A stretch of DNA of 64,000 nt from Metabacillus idriensis (GCF_009674765.1 NZ_WKKF01000001.1:1054001-1118000), one strand, 5' to 3'. Counted from the stretch's first letter, positions 43,181 to 51,356 are shown. The notes: generated from the sequence alone by a model not told the origin. Numbers and translations are program-made.

Positions 43181-44059
43181 ATGCAGTTAACGGAATTAAG
43201 AATGCTCGTTGTTCTGTCAGAGGAAATGAATATGCGAAAAGCATCTGAACGGCTGTTTGTCTCGCAGCCTGCGCTGTCTCAAAGACTGCAGTCGATTGAA
43301 AAATCATGGGGTTTTCAGATTTTCATCCGCTCTCAAAAAGGACTTACTCTTACTCCATCCGGAGAAAAAATTGTGGCTTTTGCAAAAGAGGTAACGAAAA
43401 AAGAAGAGAAACTGAGAGAGGAAATATCAGAGCTTGAAGGAGAGGTTCATGGAACACTCAAGATAGCTGTTGCTTCAATTATAGGACAGCATTGGCTGCC
43501 TAACATATTAAAGCAATATGTCAGTAAATACCCGCATGCGAAAATATCACTTATTACAGGCTGGAGCAGCGAAATTTTAAAAAGCATGTACGAGGACCAT
43601 GTTCACATCGGCATCATCAGGGGAAATCCGGAGTGGAAAGGCGTCAAACAGCATTTGCTGACAGATACTCTTTATTTAGTAGACACTGAAATTCAGAAAG
43701 TTGAGGACCTTATTGAAACAGAAAGGCCTTTTATCCAATTTAAAAGCGATTCATCTTACTATCAGGAAATTCAGGATTGGTGGCACAAACATTTTCAAAG
43801 CAGTCCGAAACGCACCATTGTGGTGGATCAGATCGAAACGTGCAAGCAAATGGCTTACAATGGCATAGGCTACGCCATACTGCCATCCGTTACGCTTCTT
43901 GATGATGAACGGGATATCTATAAAATACCGCTGCTGAATGAACATGGAGAGCCGATGGTCAGGGATACCTGGCTGCTTGGATTTGAATCTTCGTTTAAAT
44001 TAAAGCAGGTGCAGGCATTTCTGGATGTATTAAAAGAAAATAAAAAAGAGATTCATTAA
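43181..44059 (+). CDS. ccpC: CcpC, LysR-family regulator of citrate synthase and aconitase genes
   Basis: A 292-residue LysR-type regulator. The ATG at 43181 is chosen since AAGGGG lies seven bases upstream; an ATG at 43175 is too close. HTH region: MNMRKASERLFVSQPALSQRLQSIEKSWG. The effector domain has VASIIGQHWLPNILKQYVSKYPHAKISLITGWSSEILKSMYED, which agrees with B. subtilis CcpC (YkuM) almost residue by residue as I recall it. CcpC represses citZ and citB and responds to citrate. Directly followed by ykuN as in B. subtilis, with an R2 repeat inserted between. Confidence 0.96.
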   Translation: MQLTELRMLVVLSEEMNMRKASERLFVSQPALSQRLQSIEKSWGFQIFIRSQKGLTLTPSGEKIVAFAKEVTKKEEKLREEISELEGEVHGTLKIAVASIIGQHWLPNILKQYVSKYPHAKISLITGWSSEILKSMYEDHVHIGIIRGNPEWKGVKQHLLTDTLYLVDTEIQKVEDLIETERPFIQFKSDSSYYQEIQDWWHKHFQSSPKRTIVVDQIETCKQMAYNGIGYAILPSVTLLDDERDIYKIPLLNEHGEPMVRDTWLLGFESSFKLKQVQAFLDVLKENKKEIH

Positions 44060-44064
44060 GCAGC

Positions 44065-44100
44065 AAGCAGCTTTCAAATGGAGCTGCTTTTTCTTTTTTT
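44065..44100 (+). terminator. Terminator of ccpC
   Basis: AAGCAGCT (44065-44072) pairs with AGCTGCTT (44082-44089), followed by a T-rich run to about 44100. Confidence 0.85.
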
Positions 44101-44129
44101 AAAGGTCTTTTCGTATACTTTGTTGCTTT

Positions 44130-44294
44130 GAGACTAAAAGTTGTAAACCTTAGTGGATTGCAGCGGAAGGAACTTGACTCCTGCGGGAAAAAAGAACGAA
44201 ATGGAAGACCCCGCAGGCTCGCCGAGGAGGCTTCCACGCTCCCCGCGGAAAGCAAGTTCCTGCAGCGGAAAGGAACGGACAATATTTATAATCA
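44130..44294 (+). repeat. Dispersed repeat R2, copy 1
   Basis: About 165 bp nearly identical to 50873-51041. Inverted GGAACTTG (44169-44176) and CAAGTTCC (44253-44260) enclose inner GC-rich segments (CTCCTGCGGG, CCCCGCAGG, CCGAGGAGG, CCCCGCGG) that can form several stems. A direct repeat GCAGCGGAA(A)GGAAC brackets it. It is non-coding. Confidence 0.88.
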
Positions 44295-44319
44295 TAAACA
44301 GGCTTTTTTTAAAACACCA

Positions 44320-44377
44320 TTGACAATGAGAATCAATTTCAATTATAGTGAATTTATGAAAATGAAAATCATTATCA
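44320..44377 (+). promoter_or_regulatory. SigA promoter with two Fur boxes for ykuN
   Basis: TTGACA (44320-44325), 18-bp spacer, TATAGT (44344-44349). Fur box 1 TGAGAATCAATTTCA (44327-44341) lies in the spacer; Fur box 2 TGAAAATCATTATCA (44363-44377) lies just after the start site and fits the 7-1-7 Fur motif. B. subtilis ykuNOP is known to be Fur-repressed. Confidence 0.88.
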
Positions 44378-44395
44378 ATTAAAGAGGTGGCTTTG

Positions 44396-44857
44396 TTGAA
44401 AAAAACTCTTATTATAAATGCAAGTATGTCAGGAAATACAGAAGATATCGCTAAACTGATCGGAAAAAGACTGCAAGAAGATGAGATGGAAGTTACATAT
44501 GAAGAAATGGATGCTTGTGATAGTGAGAGTATCAAGGAGTACGATTATATACTCGCTGGATCCTATACATGGGGGGATGGGGATCTTCCTTATGAAGCGG
44601 AGGACTTTTATGAAGAACTTGCTGATGCTGACCTTACAGGCAAAAATATCGGCTGCTTTGGATCAGGTGATCACACTTAAGCGGTCGATCTATTACATGG
44701 AAGATTTACAGAAACAGGGGCGGATGTTTTTGCAGACTTGCTGAAAATAGAGGGTTCACCTGAAACAGAAGAGGATATCTCAGAATGCATCCAGTTTGCA
44801 GAAGCTTTTTCTGAATGGTGTTCCAAAAGCGGGAAGGTGACATCAATTGTTTCATAG
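44396..44857 (+). pseudogene. ykuN: YkuN flavodoxin, interrupted by an in-frame stop
   Basis: A TTG start at 44396 lies after AAAGAGGTGG. The first 94 codons encode a typical short-chain flavodoxin: INASMSGNTEDIAKLIG (FMN phosphate loop) and GSYTWGDGDLPYEAEDFYEEL (isoalloxazine loop), then CFGSGDHT and TAA at 44678-44680. The same frame continues with AVDLLHGRF... to TAG at 44855-44857. Comparison with intact YkuP (SGDTAYDLFCGAVDLL) shows five residues missing at the break, consistent with a 15-bp deletion that created the stop. The intact length would be about 158 residues, as in B. subtilis YkuN. The truncated product would lack the last third of the fold. Confidence 0.87.
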
Positions 44858-45743
44858 AGGTGCAACAGCAGTCGAAAAAGTTGCGGGAAGCGGATATTTT
44901 GTTGCCATAAAAAATGAAGGGCTTTATTTTTTTGACGGCCACGATCAATGGGAAATGCTTCTCCGAATTGATAAGAAAATCCGCTGCTTAAAAGTGCTTG
45001 GTTCTTATTTATTCGGAGTTGGCGAAGAAGGCTTTATTTTCCGTATGAATACATCGGATTTCTCAAGCACTGAGGCGTACCTTCCGACAACAGCAGCCAT
45101 CTGGTCCATTGCGGGCAATGATGATGGAACGGTCATCATTCACGGAAAACATATGATTTATCAGTCAAATGACAGCGGGAGATCATGGAACGGATTTAAG
45201 CCGTTTAAGCACTTTTCCTCAAAACCTGTTATCCGATCTCTCTATCTCCATGATAATCAGCTTTTTATCGGTACGCAGATTCATGCAGAGCATGGGGGCT
45301 TGTGGAGATATGATTATCATATAGGCTCCTTTACAAGAATTAAAAAGGAAGCACACTCCATGATTTCTTCAATAGCCGTTGATAAAAATAGAAATCTGCT
45401 GGTCTGCAGAGGCTCTGCAAAAGGACATGCAGGGAGTATTGAAATGGCTAACCTGAATGATAAATATGACCTTAACTGGATCAGCTGTCAAAATATCTAC
45501 AGCGAGGAAGCGTTTCTGGATGTTTTTTGTGATGAAACGATTACGTATGCCGCGTCAAGTCAGGATAAGTACGGATTTTCCAGGATATATGCATTAAATG
45601 AGGATACCATGGCCCTTTTTCCAGCGGAAACAATAAAAGGGCATGCGTTCAGGGTTGCAGGCAGCGGACGGTCATTTTTTGCAGCAGGCCTTCATGAAAG
45701 CAAACAGGGTGATTTGTACGGTTATTCAACAGTGGTTCATTAA
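44847..45743 (+). CDS. ykuO: YkuO protein
   Basis: A 298-residue protein of unknown function whose TTG start overlaps the end of ykuN by 11 bp, with AAGGTGAC seven bases upstream. Repeating segments such as YFVAIKNEGLYFFDGHDQWE, GNDDGTVIIHGKHMIYQSNDSGRSWNGF and LFIGTQIHAEHGGLWRYD look like beta-propeller blades (BNR/Asp-box SNDSGRSW). No signal peptide is present. It lies between two flavodoxin genes in the Fur-controlled operon, in the same order as B. subtilis (304 residues), so a role in iron limitation is likely. Confidence 0.9.
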   Translation: MFHRGATAVEKVAGSGYFVAIKNEGLYFFDGHDQWEMLLRIDKKIRCLKVLGSYLFGVGEEGFIFRMNTSDFSSTEAYLPTTAAIWSIAGNDDGTVIIHGKHMIYQSNDSGRSWNGFKPFKHFSSKPVIRSLYLHDNQLFIGTQIHAEHGGLWRYDYHIGSFTRIKKEAHSMISSIAVDKNRNLLVCRGSAKGHAGSIEMANLNDKYDLNWISCQNIYSEEAFLDVFCDETITYAASSQDKYGFSRIYALNEDTMALFPAETIKGHAFRVAGSGRSFFAAGLHESKQGDLYGYSTVVH

Positions 45744-45760
45744 GAAAGGAGATTGAATAA

Positions 45761-46219
45761 ATGGGGAAAACAGCAATTATTTATGCAAGCATGTCAGGCA
45801 ATACGGAAGCCATTGCCGATTTAATTGAGAAAGGCCTAAATGAAGCGGGCTCAGAAGCTGAAAAGTTTGAAGCAATGGATATTGACGGAACCGTTTTCAC
45901 AGAGTATGATCACTTATTAATTGGTGCTTATACATGGGGAGACGGAGAGATGCCTGATGAAATGCTGGATCTGTATGATGAGATGGACGATTATGATTTT
46001 GAAGATAAGACCATCGCTTTATTTGGTTCAGGTGATACAGCTTATGATCTTTTTTGCGGTGCGGTTGACCTGCTCGCTGAAAAAATCCAGCAGAATAATG
46101 GCTCTCTTATTATGGAAAGCCTTAAGATTGAGTGTTTTCCGGATGGTGATCAGGAGGAAGCCTGTCTGGAATTCGGCCGCCAATTTGCCCGCTGCATCCA
46201 ATCGGCCGTGCGTTCATAA
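45761..46219 (+). CDS. ykuP: YkuP, short-chain flavodoxin
   Basis: A 152-residue FMN-binding electron carrier. Phosphate loop ASMSGNTEAIADLI (residues 8-21), the Trp loop GAYTWGDGEMPDE (about 55-67) and the Asp/Tyr loop FGSGDTAYDLFCGAVDL (about 86-102) are all present, so it should be functional. Such flavodoxins replace ferredoxin during iron starvation and can serve P450 and desaturase systems in B. subtilis. AAGGAGA precedes the ATG. It shares the Fur-controlled transcript with ykuN and ykuO; because ykuN is broken, this is the only intact flavodoxin here. Confidence 0.95.
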   Translation: MGKTAIIYASMSGNTEAIADLIEKGLNEAGSEAEKFEAMDIDGTVFTEYDHLLIGAYTWGDGEMPDEMLDLYDEMDDYDFEDKTIALFGSGDTAYDLFCGAVDLLAEKIQQNNGSLIMESLKIECFPDGDQEEACLEFGRQFARCIQSAVRS

Positions 46220-46237
46220 TTTGTGCAGACAATCGGC

Positions 46238-46266
46238 TTGTCAACAAACACTTCCTTTGATACAGT
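46238..46266 (+). promoter_or_regulatory. SigA promoter of dapH
   Basis: TTGTCA (46238-46243), 17-bp spacer, TACAGT (46261-46266), giving a leader of about 25 nt before the AAGGAGG ribosome site of dapH. Confidence 0.6.
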
Positions 46267-46298
46267 AATGAAGTACATAGTCTGAAGGAGGAATACAT

Positions 46299-47009
46299 AT
46301 GAAAATGATGGATGCAAATGAAATTATATCATTTATACAAAATAGCACGAAATCAACACCTGTAAAAGTTTACGTAAAAGGTGACGTAGAAGGCATCGAT
46401 TTTGGTTCTTCTTCTAAAACATTTTTAAATGGCAACAGCGGGGTAGTTTTCGGTGAATGGGCTGAAATTCAAGAGGCTTTAACAAAAAATGAAGCTAAAA
46501 TTGAAGATTTCGTTGTAGAAAATGACCGACGCAATTCAGCGATTCCATTGCTTGACATGAAAGGCATCAAAGCCCGCATTGAGCCAGGCGCGATCATCCG
46601 TGATCAAGTGGAAATCGGCGATAATGCTGTTATTATGATGGGTGCTTCTATTAATATCGGTTCTGTGATCGGTGAAGGTACAATGATCGACATGAACGTT
46701 GTCCTTGGCGGACGCGCTACAGTCGGAAAAAACTGTCATATTGGAGCAGGTTCTGTTCTTGCGGGAGTTATTGAACCGCCATCAGCTAAACCGGTTGTCA
46801 TTGAAGATGACGTTGTAATCGGAGCGAATGCAGTTGTCCTTGAAGGCGTTACTGTCGGAAAAGGAGCGGTTGTTGCTGCAGGAGCGATTGTTATTGATGA
46901 CGTAGCTCCTTATACAGTGGTAGCTGGTACACCTGCACGAAAAATTAAAGACATCGACGAAAAAACAAAATCAAAAACAGAAATCAAACAAGAATTAAGA
47001 CAGCTATAA
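46299..47009 (+). CDS. dapH: DapH, 2,3,4,5-tetrahydropyridine-2,6-dicarboxylate N-acetyltransferase
   Basis: A 236-residue enzyme, the same length as B. subtilis DapH (YkuQ). The N-terminal helical domain ([16 protein letters not shown]) is followed by a left-handed beta-helix of hexapeptide repeats: [29 protein letters not shown], then [30 protein letters not shown] with the catalytic-region histidine, then [22 protein letters not shown]. It acetylates tetrahydrodipicolinate with acetyl-CoA, committing to the acetylase route to diaminopimelate and lysine. The ykuR gene lies 80 bp downstream with a hairpin between. Confidence 0.97.
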   Translation: MKMMDANEIISFIQNSTKSTPVKVYVKGDVEGIDFGSSSKTFLNGNSGVVFGEWAEIQEALTKNEAKIEDFVVENDRRNSAIPLLDMKGIKARIEPGAIIRDQVEIGDNAVIMMGASINIGSVIGEGTMIDMNVVLGGRATVGKNCHIGAGSVLAGVIEPPSAKPVVIEDDVVIGANAVVLEGVTVGKGAVVAAGAIVIDDVAPYTVVAGTPARKIKDIDEKTKSKTEIKQELRQL

Positions 47010-47026
47010 TACGAGTTTCTGTTTTT

Positions 47027-47055
47027 AAGGCGTGGATGACTTTCATCCGCGCCTT
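47027..47055 (+). terminator. Intra-operon hairpin between dapH and ykuR
   Basis: AAGGCGTGGATGA (47027-47039) pairs with TCATCCGCGCCTT (47043-47055), one T-G pair, 3-base loop. The following tract is only moderately T-rich (CTCTATA), so partial termination or mRNA end protection is likely. Confidence 0.6.
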
Positions 47056-47089
47056 CTCTATAGGTATATAGGTATAAGGGGGAAGCGTC

Positions 47090-48217
47090 ATGAATCAGCT
47101 GCCATCATTAATTACGATTCGAAGGGATCTCCACCGTATCCCAGAGCTTGGCTTTCAGGAGTTTAAAACGCAGGAATACCTTCTGAATTATTTAAGTTTA
47201 CTATCATCTGAAAGACTTGAAATCAAAACGTGGAAAACTGGAATATTTGTTAAAGTAAAAGGGATCGATCCATTAAAAACAATTGCTTACCGTGCAGATA
47301 TGGATGGGCTGCCGATTTTTGAAGAAACGGATTATTCTTTCCAATCAGAGCACGCAGACCGCATGCATGCCTGCGGTCATGACTTTCATATGACGATTGC
47401 ACTTGGCATTATCACTTATTTTGTTCAAAATCAAGTTCGAGATGATCTGCTCTTCATTTTTCAGCCTGCTGAAGAGGGACCAGGCGGAGCTGAACCTATG
47501 CTGCAAAGTGAAGTCATGAAAGAGTGGAAGCCAGACTTAATTACAGCACTCCATATTGCGCCAGAATATCCGGTAGGTACAATTGCCACCCGTCCAGGCT
47601 TGCTTTTTGCCAATACGTCAGAGCTTTTTATTGACCTAAAAGGAAAGGGAGGACATGCGGCATATCCGCATACAACACAGGATATGATCGTTGCGGCAGC
47701 TTCACTTGTCACACAGCTGCAGTCTGTCGTTTCAAGGAATGTCGACCCATTGGACAGTGCAGTCATTACTTTCGGGAAAATTACCGGCGGGACTGTTCAA
47801 AATATCATTGCAGAAAATGCAAGACTTGAAGGAACCATTCGAACGCTTTCTGTTGAATCCATGGAAAAAGTGAAAGAACGGATTGAAGCGCTTGTTCATG
47901 GGCTTGAGATTGGCTATGCATGCAAGGCGTTTATTGATTATGGCTCAATGTACCACCAAGTATATAACCATCACGAGCTTACTGAAGAATTCATGGGCTT
48001 CACAAAAGTAAACACGGATACAGAGGTTGTATTATGCCGTGAAGCCATGACAGGCGAGGATTTCGGCTATATGCTTGATGAAATCCCAGGCTTTATGTTC
48101 TGGCTCGGAGTGGAATCCCCATATGGACTGCATCATTCTAAACTGCAGCCAAAAGAAGAAGCTATTGAAATGGCTGTTCAGCTGATGTGCAAATATTTTC
48201 TCTATAAAGCAAATTGA
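47090..48217 (+). CDS. ykuR: N-acetyldiaminopimelate deacetylase
   Basis: A 375-residue M20-family amidohydrolase. Metal-site blocks: [13 protein letters not shown] near residue 68, [10 protein letters not shown] near residue 93, [13 protein letters not shown] with the catalytic Glu pair near residue 126, and the C-terminal LHHSK near residue 346; the lid domain has [10 protein letters not shown]. It removes acetyl from N-acetyl-LL-DAP made by DapH and PatA. AAGGGGGAAG precedes the ATG. The pair dapH-ykuR is conserved in bacilli. Confidence 0.94.
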   Translation: MNQLPSLITIRRDLHRIPELGFQEFKTQEYLLNYLSLLSSERLEIKTWKTGIFVKVKGIDPLKTIAYRADMDGLPIFEETDYSFQSEHADRMHACGHDFHMTIALGIITYFVQNQVRDDLLFIFQPAEEGPGGAEPMLQSEVMKEWKPDLITALHIAPEYPVGTIATRPGLLFANTSELFIDLKGKGGHAAYPHTTQDMIVAAASLVTQLQSVVSRNVDPLDSAVITFGKITGGTVQNIIAENARLEGTIRTLSVESMEKVKERIEALVHGLEIGYACKAFIDYGSMYHQVYNHHELTEEFMGFTKVNTDTEVVLCREAMTGEDFGYMLDEIPGFMFWLGVESPYGLHHSKLQPKEEAIEMAVQLMCKYFLYKAN

Positions 48218-48272
48218 ATCCAAGAATAAACGTCCCCTCCATGTGACACATTAGTGATAGGAGGTGGATGAA

Positions 48273-48515
48273 ATGCCAAAAATAGGTGTTGAACAATCAT
48301 TATCAGATGTAACAGCAGCTCTTCAGGAAAAAGGCTATGAGGTCGTTCAATTGCGAAATGAAGAAGATGCAAAAGGCTGTGACTTCTGCATCATTACCGG
48401 TCAAGATTCCAATATCATGGGGATCAGCAATGCGGTGACAAATGGGTCTGTTTTCAGTGCAAGCGGTTATACGGCAGATGAAATTTGCCAGCATGTTGAG
48501 AACAGAATGCAATAA
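48273..48515 (+). CDS. ykuS: YkuS, UPF0180 family protein
   Basis: An 80-residue protein; the ATG at 48273 follows GGAGGTG by seven bases. It starts [20 protein letters not shown] and has [18 protein letters not shown] and [16 protein letters not shown], matching B. subtilis YkuS (81) well. Two cysteines form CDFC near residue 34. Function is unknown. A strong terminator follows. Confidence 0.93.
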   Translation: MPKIGVEQSLSDVTAALQEKGYEVVQLRNEEDAKGCDFCIITGQDSNIMGISNAVTNGSVFSASGYTADEICQHVENRMQ

Positions 48516-48524
48516 CACACGAGA

Positions 48525-48550
48525 AAAAAGCTGCCGGCTGGCAGCTTTTT
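48525..48550. terminator. Bidirectional terminator between ykuS and ykuT
   Basis: AAAAAGCTGCC (48525-48535) pairs perfectly with GGCAGCTTTTT (48540-48550). Confidence 0.93.
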
Positions 48551-49406
48551 AATGTTGAACCTGATTAGCCTTTTTTTCAACAAATACCTGATGCGGAAAC
48601 GGAATCTCAATCCCATGGGCATCCAGTGTTTCTTTTAATTTCTTGCGGAGATTTCTCTCAACTCCCCACTGCATCATGTTTTCAGTTTTGGCAATGATGC
48701 GGATGACAACATCTGAAGCTCCTAAACCCTGAACGCCTATGACGCTTGGTCCGTCAACAATCGCCGGATCTTCAGCAGCAATGCGGTCGCACGCTTCCTG
48801 AAGAACGGCGATGGCTTCATCAATATTATCATCATATGAAATTCCTATATCAACAAGCGCTCTCATGTTCCCGCGCGAATGGTTGCTTAAACTGACGATT
48901 TCACGGTTCGGCACAAAGTTCAATGTGCCGTCAAAGCTTCTGATCTGAGTTGTCCTCAGCCCAACCTGTTCAACTATTCCTGAATAACCGGCTGTCGTAA
49001 CATAGTCCTCCACATCGATCTGTTTTTCGAGAAGTAAAAAGAAACCTGTTACAACATCGCTTACAAGGCCCTGAGCTCCAAAACCAATCGCAAGTCCGAC
49101 AACTCCGGCACCTGCAAGGAGTGCTGTCGCATCGTATTCAAATACCTCGAACACCATTACGACAAAAATGAAAATTAAAATATAAGAAAAGAGATTTAAT
49201 GTTAAGCTTTGAAGGGTTCTTGACCGGCCGATTGAAATGGACTGGCGCTGCTGCACGCGTGTAAACGTCTTATCAACAACCCGTGTGCCAATCGCTTTTA
49301 CCACGACGAAAGCGATCAGGATCCCAATCAGCTTTAAGGTGATAATTCCTGCAGTAGTCATAAGACCTGCCCAATTAATTTTGTTCAGTAAATCAAAAAA
49401 TTCCAT
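48549..49406 (-). CDS. ykuT: YkuT, MscS-family small-conductance mechanosensitive channel
   Basis: A 285-residue channel with three membrane helices (about 18-38, 68-88, 90-115). The pore-lining third helix reads ALLAGAGVVGLAIGFGAQGLVSDVVTGFFLL, with the Gly/Ala packing of MscS, and is followed by the beta domain EKQIDVEDYVTTAGYSGIVEQVGLRTTQIRSFDG and NREIVSLSNHSRG. It opens under membrane tension to release solutes in osmotic downshock. It is in the same place and orientation as B. subtilis ykuT. AGGAAGG precedes the ATG. Confidence 0.94.
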   Translation of the reverse strand: MEFFDLLNKINWAGLMTTAGIITLKLIGILIAFVVVKAIGTRVVDKTFTRVQQRQSISIGRSRTLQSLTLNLFSYILIFIFVVMVFEVFEYDATALLAGAGVVGLAIGFGAQGLVSDVVTGFFLLLEKQIDVEDYVTTAGYSGIVEQVGLRTTQIRSFDGTLNFVPNREIVSLSNHSRGNMRALVDIGISYDDNIDEAIAVLQEACDRIAAEDPAIVDGPSVIGVQGLGASDVVIRIIAKTENMMQWGVERNLRKKLKETLDAHGIEIPFPHQVFVEKKANQVQH

Positions 49407-49603
49407 CTACAACATCCTTCCTGTTCAATTAAAACCAAGACTAATTATTTGGTTACCCGCTGCTCAGCATGTTAAACTTAATTTGTTGAAATCAATCGCA
49501 TTTTGCAGAATTTTGATGATTGATATGGCACAGAAAAGGGAATACCAATTGATGTATTCATTTGCACTTGAGCAGTCTATATTAAATTAATTATTATTTA
49601 ATA

Positions 49604-49632
49604 TTGACTAAAAAATCGGATTGCTCTATAAT
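49604..49632 (+). promoter_or_regulatory. SigA promoter of ykuU
   Basis: TTGACT (49604-49609), 17-bp spacer, TATAAT (49627-49632). It gives a leader of about 100 nt. The rest of the 49407-49603 gap holds nothing recognisable. Confidence 0.85.
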
Positions 49633-49660
49633 GTTTAGTGTGAAACGAATAAGTCACCAG

Positions 49661-49714
49661 TTGAGAAAATCATAAGATTATTCTCAATTAAGCTGATATC
49701 GATACCAGATATCA
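49661..49714 (+). promoter_or_regulatory. Two hairpins in the ykuU leader
   Basis: Hairpin 1: TTGAGAA (49661-49667) and TTCTCAA (49681-49687). Hairpin 2: TGATATC (49694-49700) and GATATCA (49708-49714). Both are perfect 7-bp stems located between the promoter and the ribosome site, without T runs. Role unknown; they could affect mRNA stability. Confidence 0.5.
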
Positions 49715-49738
49715 AAATACATTTTGGAGGGATACATA

Positions 49739-50281
49739 ATGGCAGAACGCATGGTAGGAAAACAAGCTCCGCGCTTTGAAATGGATGCTGTAATGGCTAA
49801 CAAAGAATTCGGCAAAGTAAGTCTTGAAGAAAACATGAAAAACGACAAATGGACAGTATTATTCTTTTATCCAATGGATTTCACGTTTGTATGTCCAACT
49901 GAAATTACATCAATGTCTGACCGTGCTGACGAGTTCGAAGACCTTGATGCTGAAGTAATCGGCGTTTCAACAGATACAATTCATACTCACTTGGCTTGGA
50001 TCAACACAGACCGCAAAGAAAACGGTCTTGGCGAGTTGAAATTCCCGCTTGCAGCAGATACAAACCACGTTGTTTCACGCGAGTACGGCGTGTTAATCGA
50101 AGAAGAAGGTGTTGCTCTGCGCGGGCTATACATCATCAATCCAGACGGCGAGCTTCAGTATGCTGTTGTAAACCACAACAACATCGGCCGCGATGTAGAT
50201 GAAACACTGCGTGTGCTTCAAGCATTGCAAACTGGCGGACTTTGCCCAGCTAACTGGAAGCCAGGACAAGCAACTCTATAA
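49739..50281 (+). CDS. ykuU: YkuU, typical 2-Cys peroxiredoxin
   Basis: A 180-residue thiol peroxidase, the same length as B. subtilis YkuU. The ATG at 49739 follows GGAGGGA. The peroxidatic Cys is C52 in DFTFVCPTEIT, and the resolving Cys is C169 in GGLCPANWKPG. YGVLIEEEGVALRGLYIINPDGELQY is typical of the AhpC/Prx1 group. It reduces peroxides using thioredoxin-like partners; the adjacent ykuV encodes a candidate reductant. The terminator between the genes may be partly read through. Confidence 0.96.
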   Translation: MAERMVGKQAPRFEMDAVMANKEFGKVSLEENMKNDKWTVLFFYPMDFTFVCPTEITSMSDRADEFEDLDAEVIGVSTDTIHTHLAWINTDRKENGLGELKFPLAADTNHVVSREYGVLIEEEGVALRGLYIINPDGELQYAVVNHNNIGRDVDETLRVLQALQTGGLCPANWKPGQATL

Positions 50282-50297
50282 GTTTTAATAGAAAAGG

Positions 50298-50326
50298 AAG
50301 GTCTAACTCTCGGTTAGGCCTTTTTT
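50298..50326 (+). terminator. Terminator between ykuU and ykuV
   Basis: AAGGTCTAAC (50298-50307) pairs with GTTAGGCCTT (50313-50322), one T-G pair, then more T. It could limit ykuV expression to read-through unless ykuV has its own promoter. Confidence 0.85.
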
Positions 50327-50350
50327 AAACAAGTAATGGAGGGGTTCACA

Positions 50351-50809
50351 ATGAAATTACGCGAACAAATGCCGGAATTAAACGGTGCAGTGGAATGGCT
50401 GAACGGCCAGCAGACAAAAGAAGATTTAATTGGTGAAAAACCAACACTCATTCATTTTTGGTCTGTAAGCTGCCATCTCTGCAAGGAAGCAATGCCTCAG
50501 GTTAATGAATTCAGAGATCAGTACAAAGATAAATTGAACGTAGTTGCTGTTCACATGCCTAGATCAGAAGACGATCTGAACTTAGAGGACATTAAAAAAA
50601 CAGCAGCTGAGCATGACATCACACAGCCGATTTTCGTTGACAGCGAACACAAGCTGACAGATGCATTTGATAATCAATATGTGCCTGCGTACTATGTATT
50701 TGATAAAACTGGAGCTCTTCGTCATTTCCAGGCAGGCGGAAGCGGCATGAAAATGCTTGAAAAGCGTGTAAACCGCGTATTGGCTGAAACAGAAAACGCA
50801 GCAGAATAA
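50351..50809 (+). CDS. ykuV: YkuV, thioredoxin-like thiol-disulfide oxidoreductase
   Basis: A 152-residue thioredoxin-fold protein of the TlpA/AhpC-TSA type. The ATG at 50351 follows GGAGGGG. The active-site pair is C41-H-L-C44 in FWSVSCHLCKEAMPQ, with cis-Pro in VPAYYVFDKTG. No signal peptide is present, so it is cytosolic like B. subtilis YkuV (148). It reduces disulfides and likely recycles the peroxiredoxin YkuU. A strong terminator follows. In B. subtilis rok comes next; here rok is absent and a repeat-rich gap follows. Confidence 0.94.
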   Translation: MKLREQMPELNGAVEWLNGQQTKEDLIGEKPTLIHFWSVSCHLCKEAMPQVNEFRDQYKDKLNVVAVHMPRSEDDLNLEDIKKTAAEHDITQPIFVDSEHKLTDAFDNQYVPAYYVFDKTGALRHFQAGGSGMKMLEKRVNRVLAETENAAE

Positions 50810-50815
50810 GAGAAG

Positions 50816-50847
50816 AGCGCCCCCCTGAGTATGGGGCGCTTTTTTTG
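50816..50847 (+). terminator. Terminator of ykuV
   Basis: AGCGCCCC (50816-50823) pairs with GGGGCGCT (50833-50840), followed by seven T. Confidence 0.93.
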
Positions 50848-50872
50848 ATAGGCTCTTTTCATAAACTTTGAT

Positions 50873-51041
50873 GAGACTACATGTTTAAAACCATTAGTGG
50901 ATCTACGCTGCAGGAACTTGACTCCTGCGGGAAAAAAGAGCGAAATGGAAGAACCCGCAGGCTCGCCGAGGAGGCTTCCACGCTCCCCGCGGAAAGCAAG
51001 TTCCTGTAGCGGAAAGGAACGGACAACATTTATAATCAAAA
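50873..51041 (+). repeat. Dispersed repeat R2, copy 2
   Basis: Shares with 44130-44294 the blocks GAACTTGACTCCTGCGGG, AGGCTCGCCGAGGAGGCTTC and CCCGCGGAAAGCAAGTTCCT, in the same orientation and also just after a terminator. Pairwise differences are few. Confidence 0.88.
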
Positions 51042-51166
51042 ACAACAATCTATGCGAAAACAGCCTTTTGATAATTATTAATAAGTTCGCACAGAGCTAG
51101 TTAGTTATTATTTTTCCTGAAATAAAGTGATTTCAAAAACGTTCGTAAATAATGCAGCAATTTTCC

Positions 51167-51229
51167 TTCGACAAAAAGTCGGCTAAAACATGCCCAAAAG
51201 TTGATTTTCTTCTTCAATCAATGTATAAT
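51167..51229 (+). promoter_or_regulatory. Orphan SigA promoter with a perfect 0A box
   Basis: TTCGACAAA at 51167-51175 is the reverse complement of TTTGTCGAA, the Spo0A consensus. A promoter follows: TTGATT (51201-51206), 17 bp, TATAAT (51224-51229). The box ends 25 bp before the -35. No ORF with a ribosome site starts within 380 bp. Confidence 0.65.
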
Positions 51230-51235
51230 AAAAAA

Positions 51236-51318
51236 GTTAGTTCATAATATAAACACCCTTCTACCAAGAAATAATAGAGATTCACATTCAATTATCCTTA
51301 TTGGATAATCTAGTTTTT
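51236..51318 (+). ncRNA. Candidate small RNA downstream of the orphan promoter
   Basis: Predicted from a start near 51236 to a hairpin ATTATCC (51291-51297) / GGATAAT (51303-51309) followed by TAGTTTTT. The roughly 80-nt transcript has no ATG with a Shine-Dalgarno. No known RNA family is recognised. The terminator stem is AT-rich and of moderate strength. Confidence 0.35.
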
Positions 51319-51356
51319 CAAGTTCAAATCCTTTGATTTTTGTTAGCTCAATTCAA

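Noticed and set aside
49570-49605. PerR box before ykuU
   Set aside because: The AT-rich stretch only loosely resembles TTATAATnATTATAA, with several mismatches in both arms.
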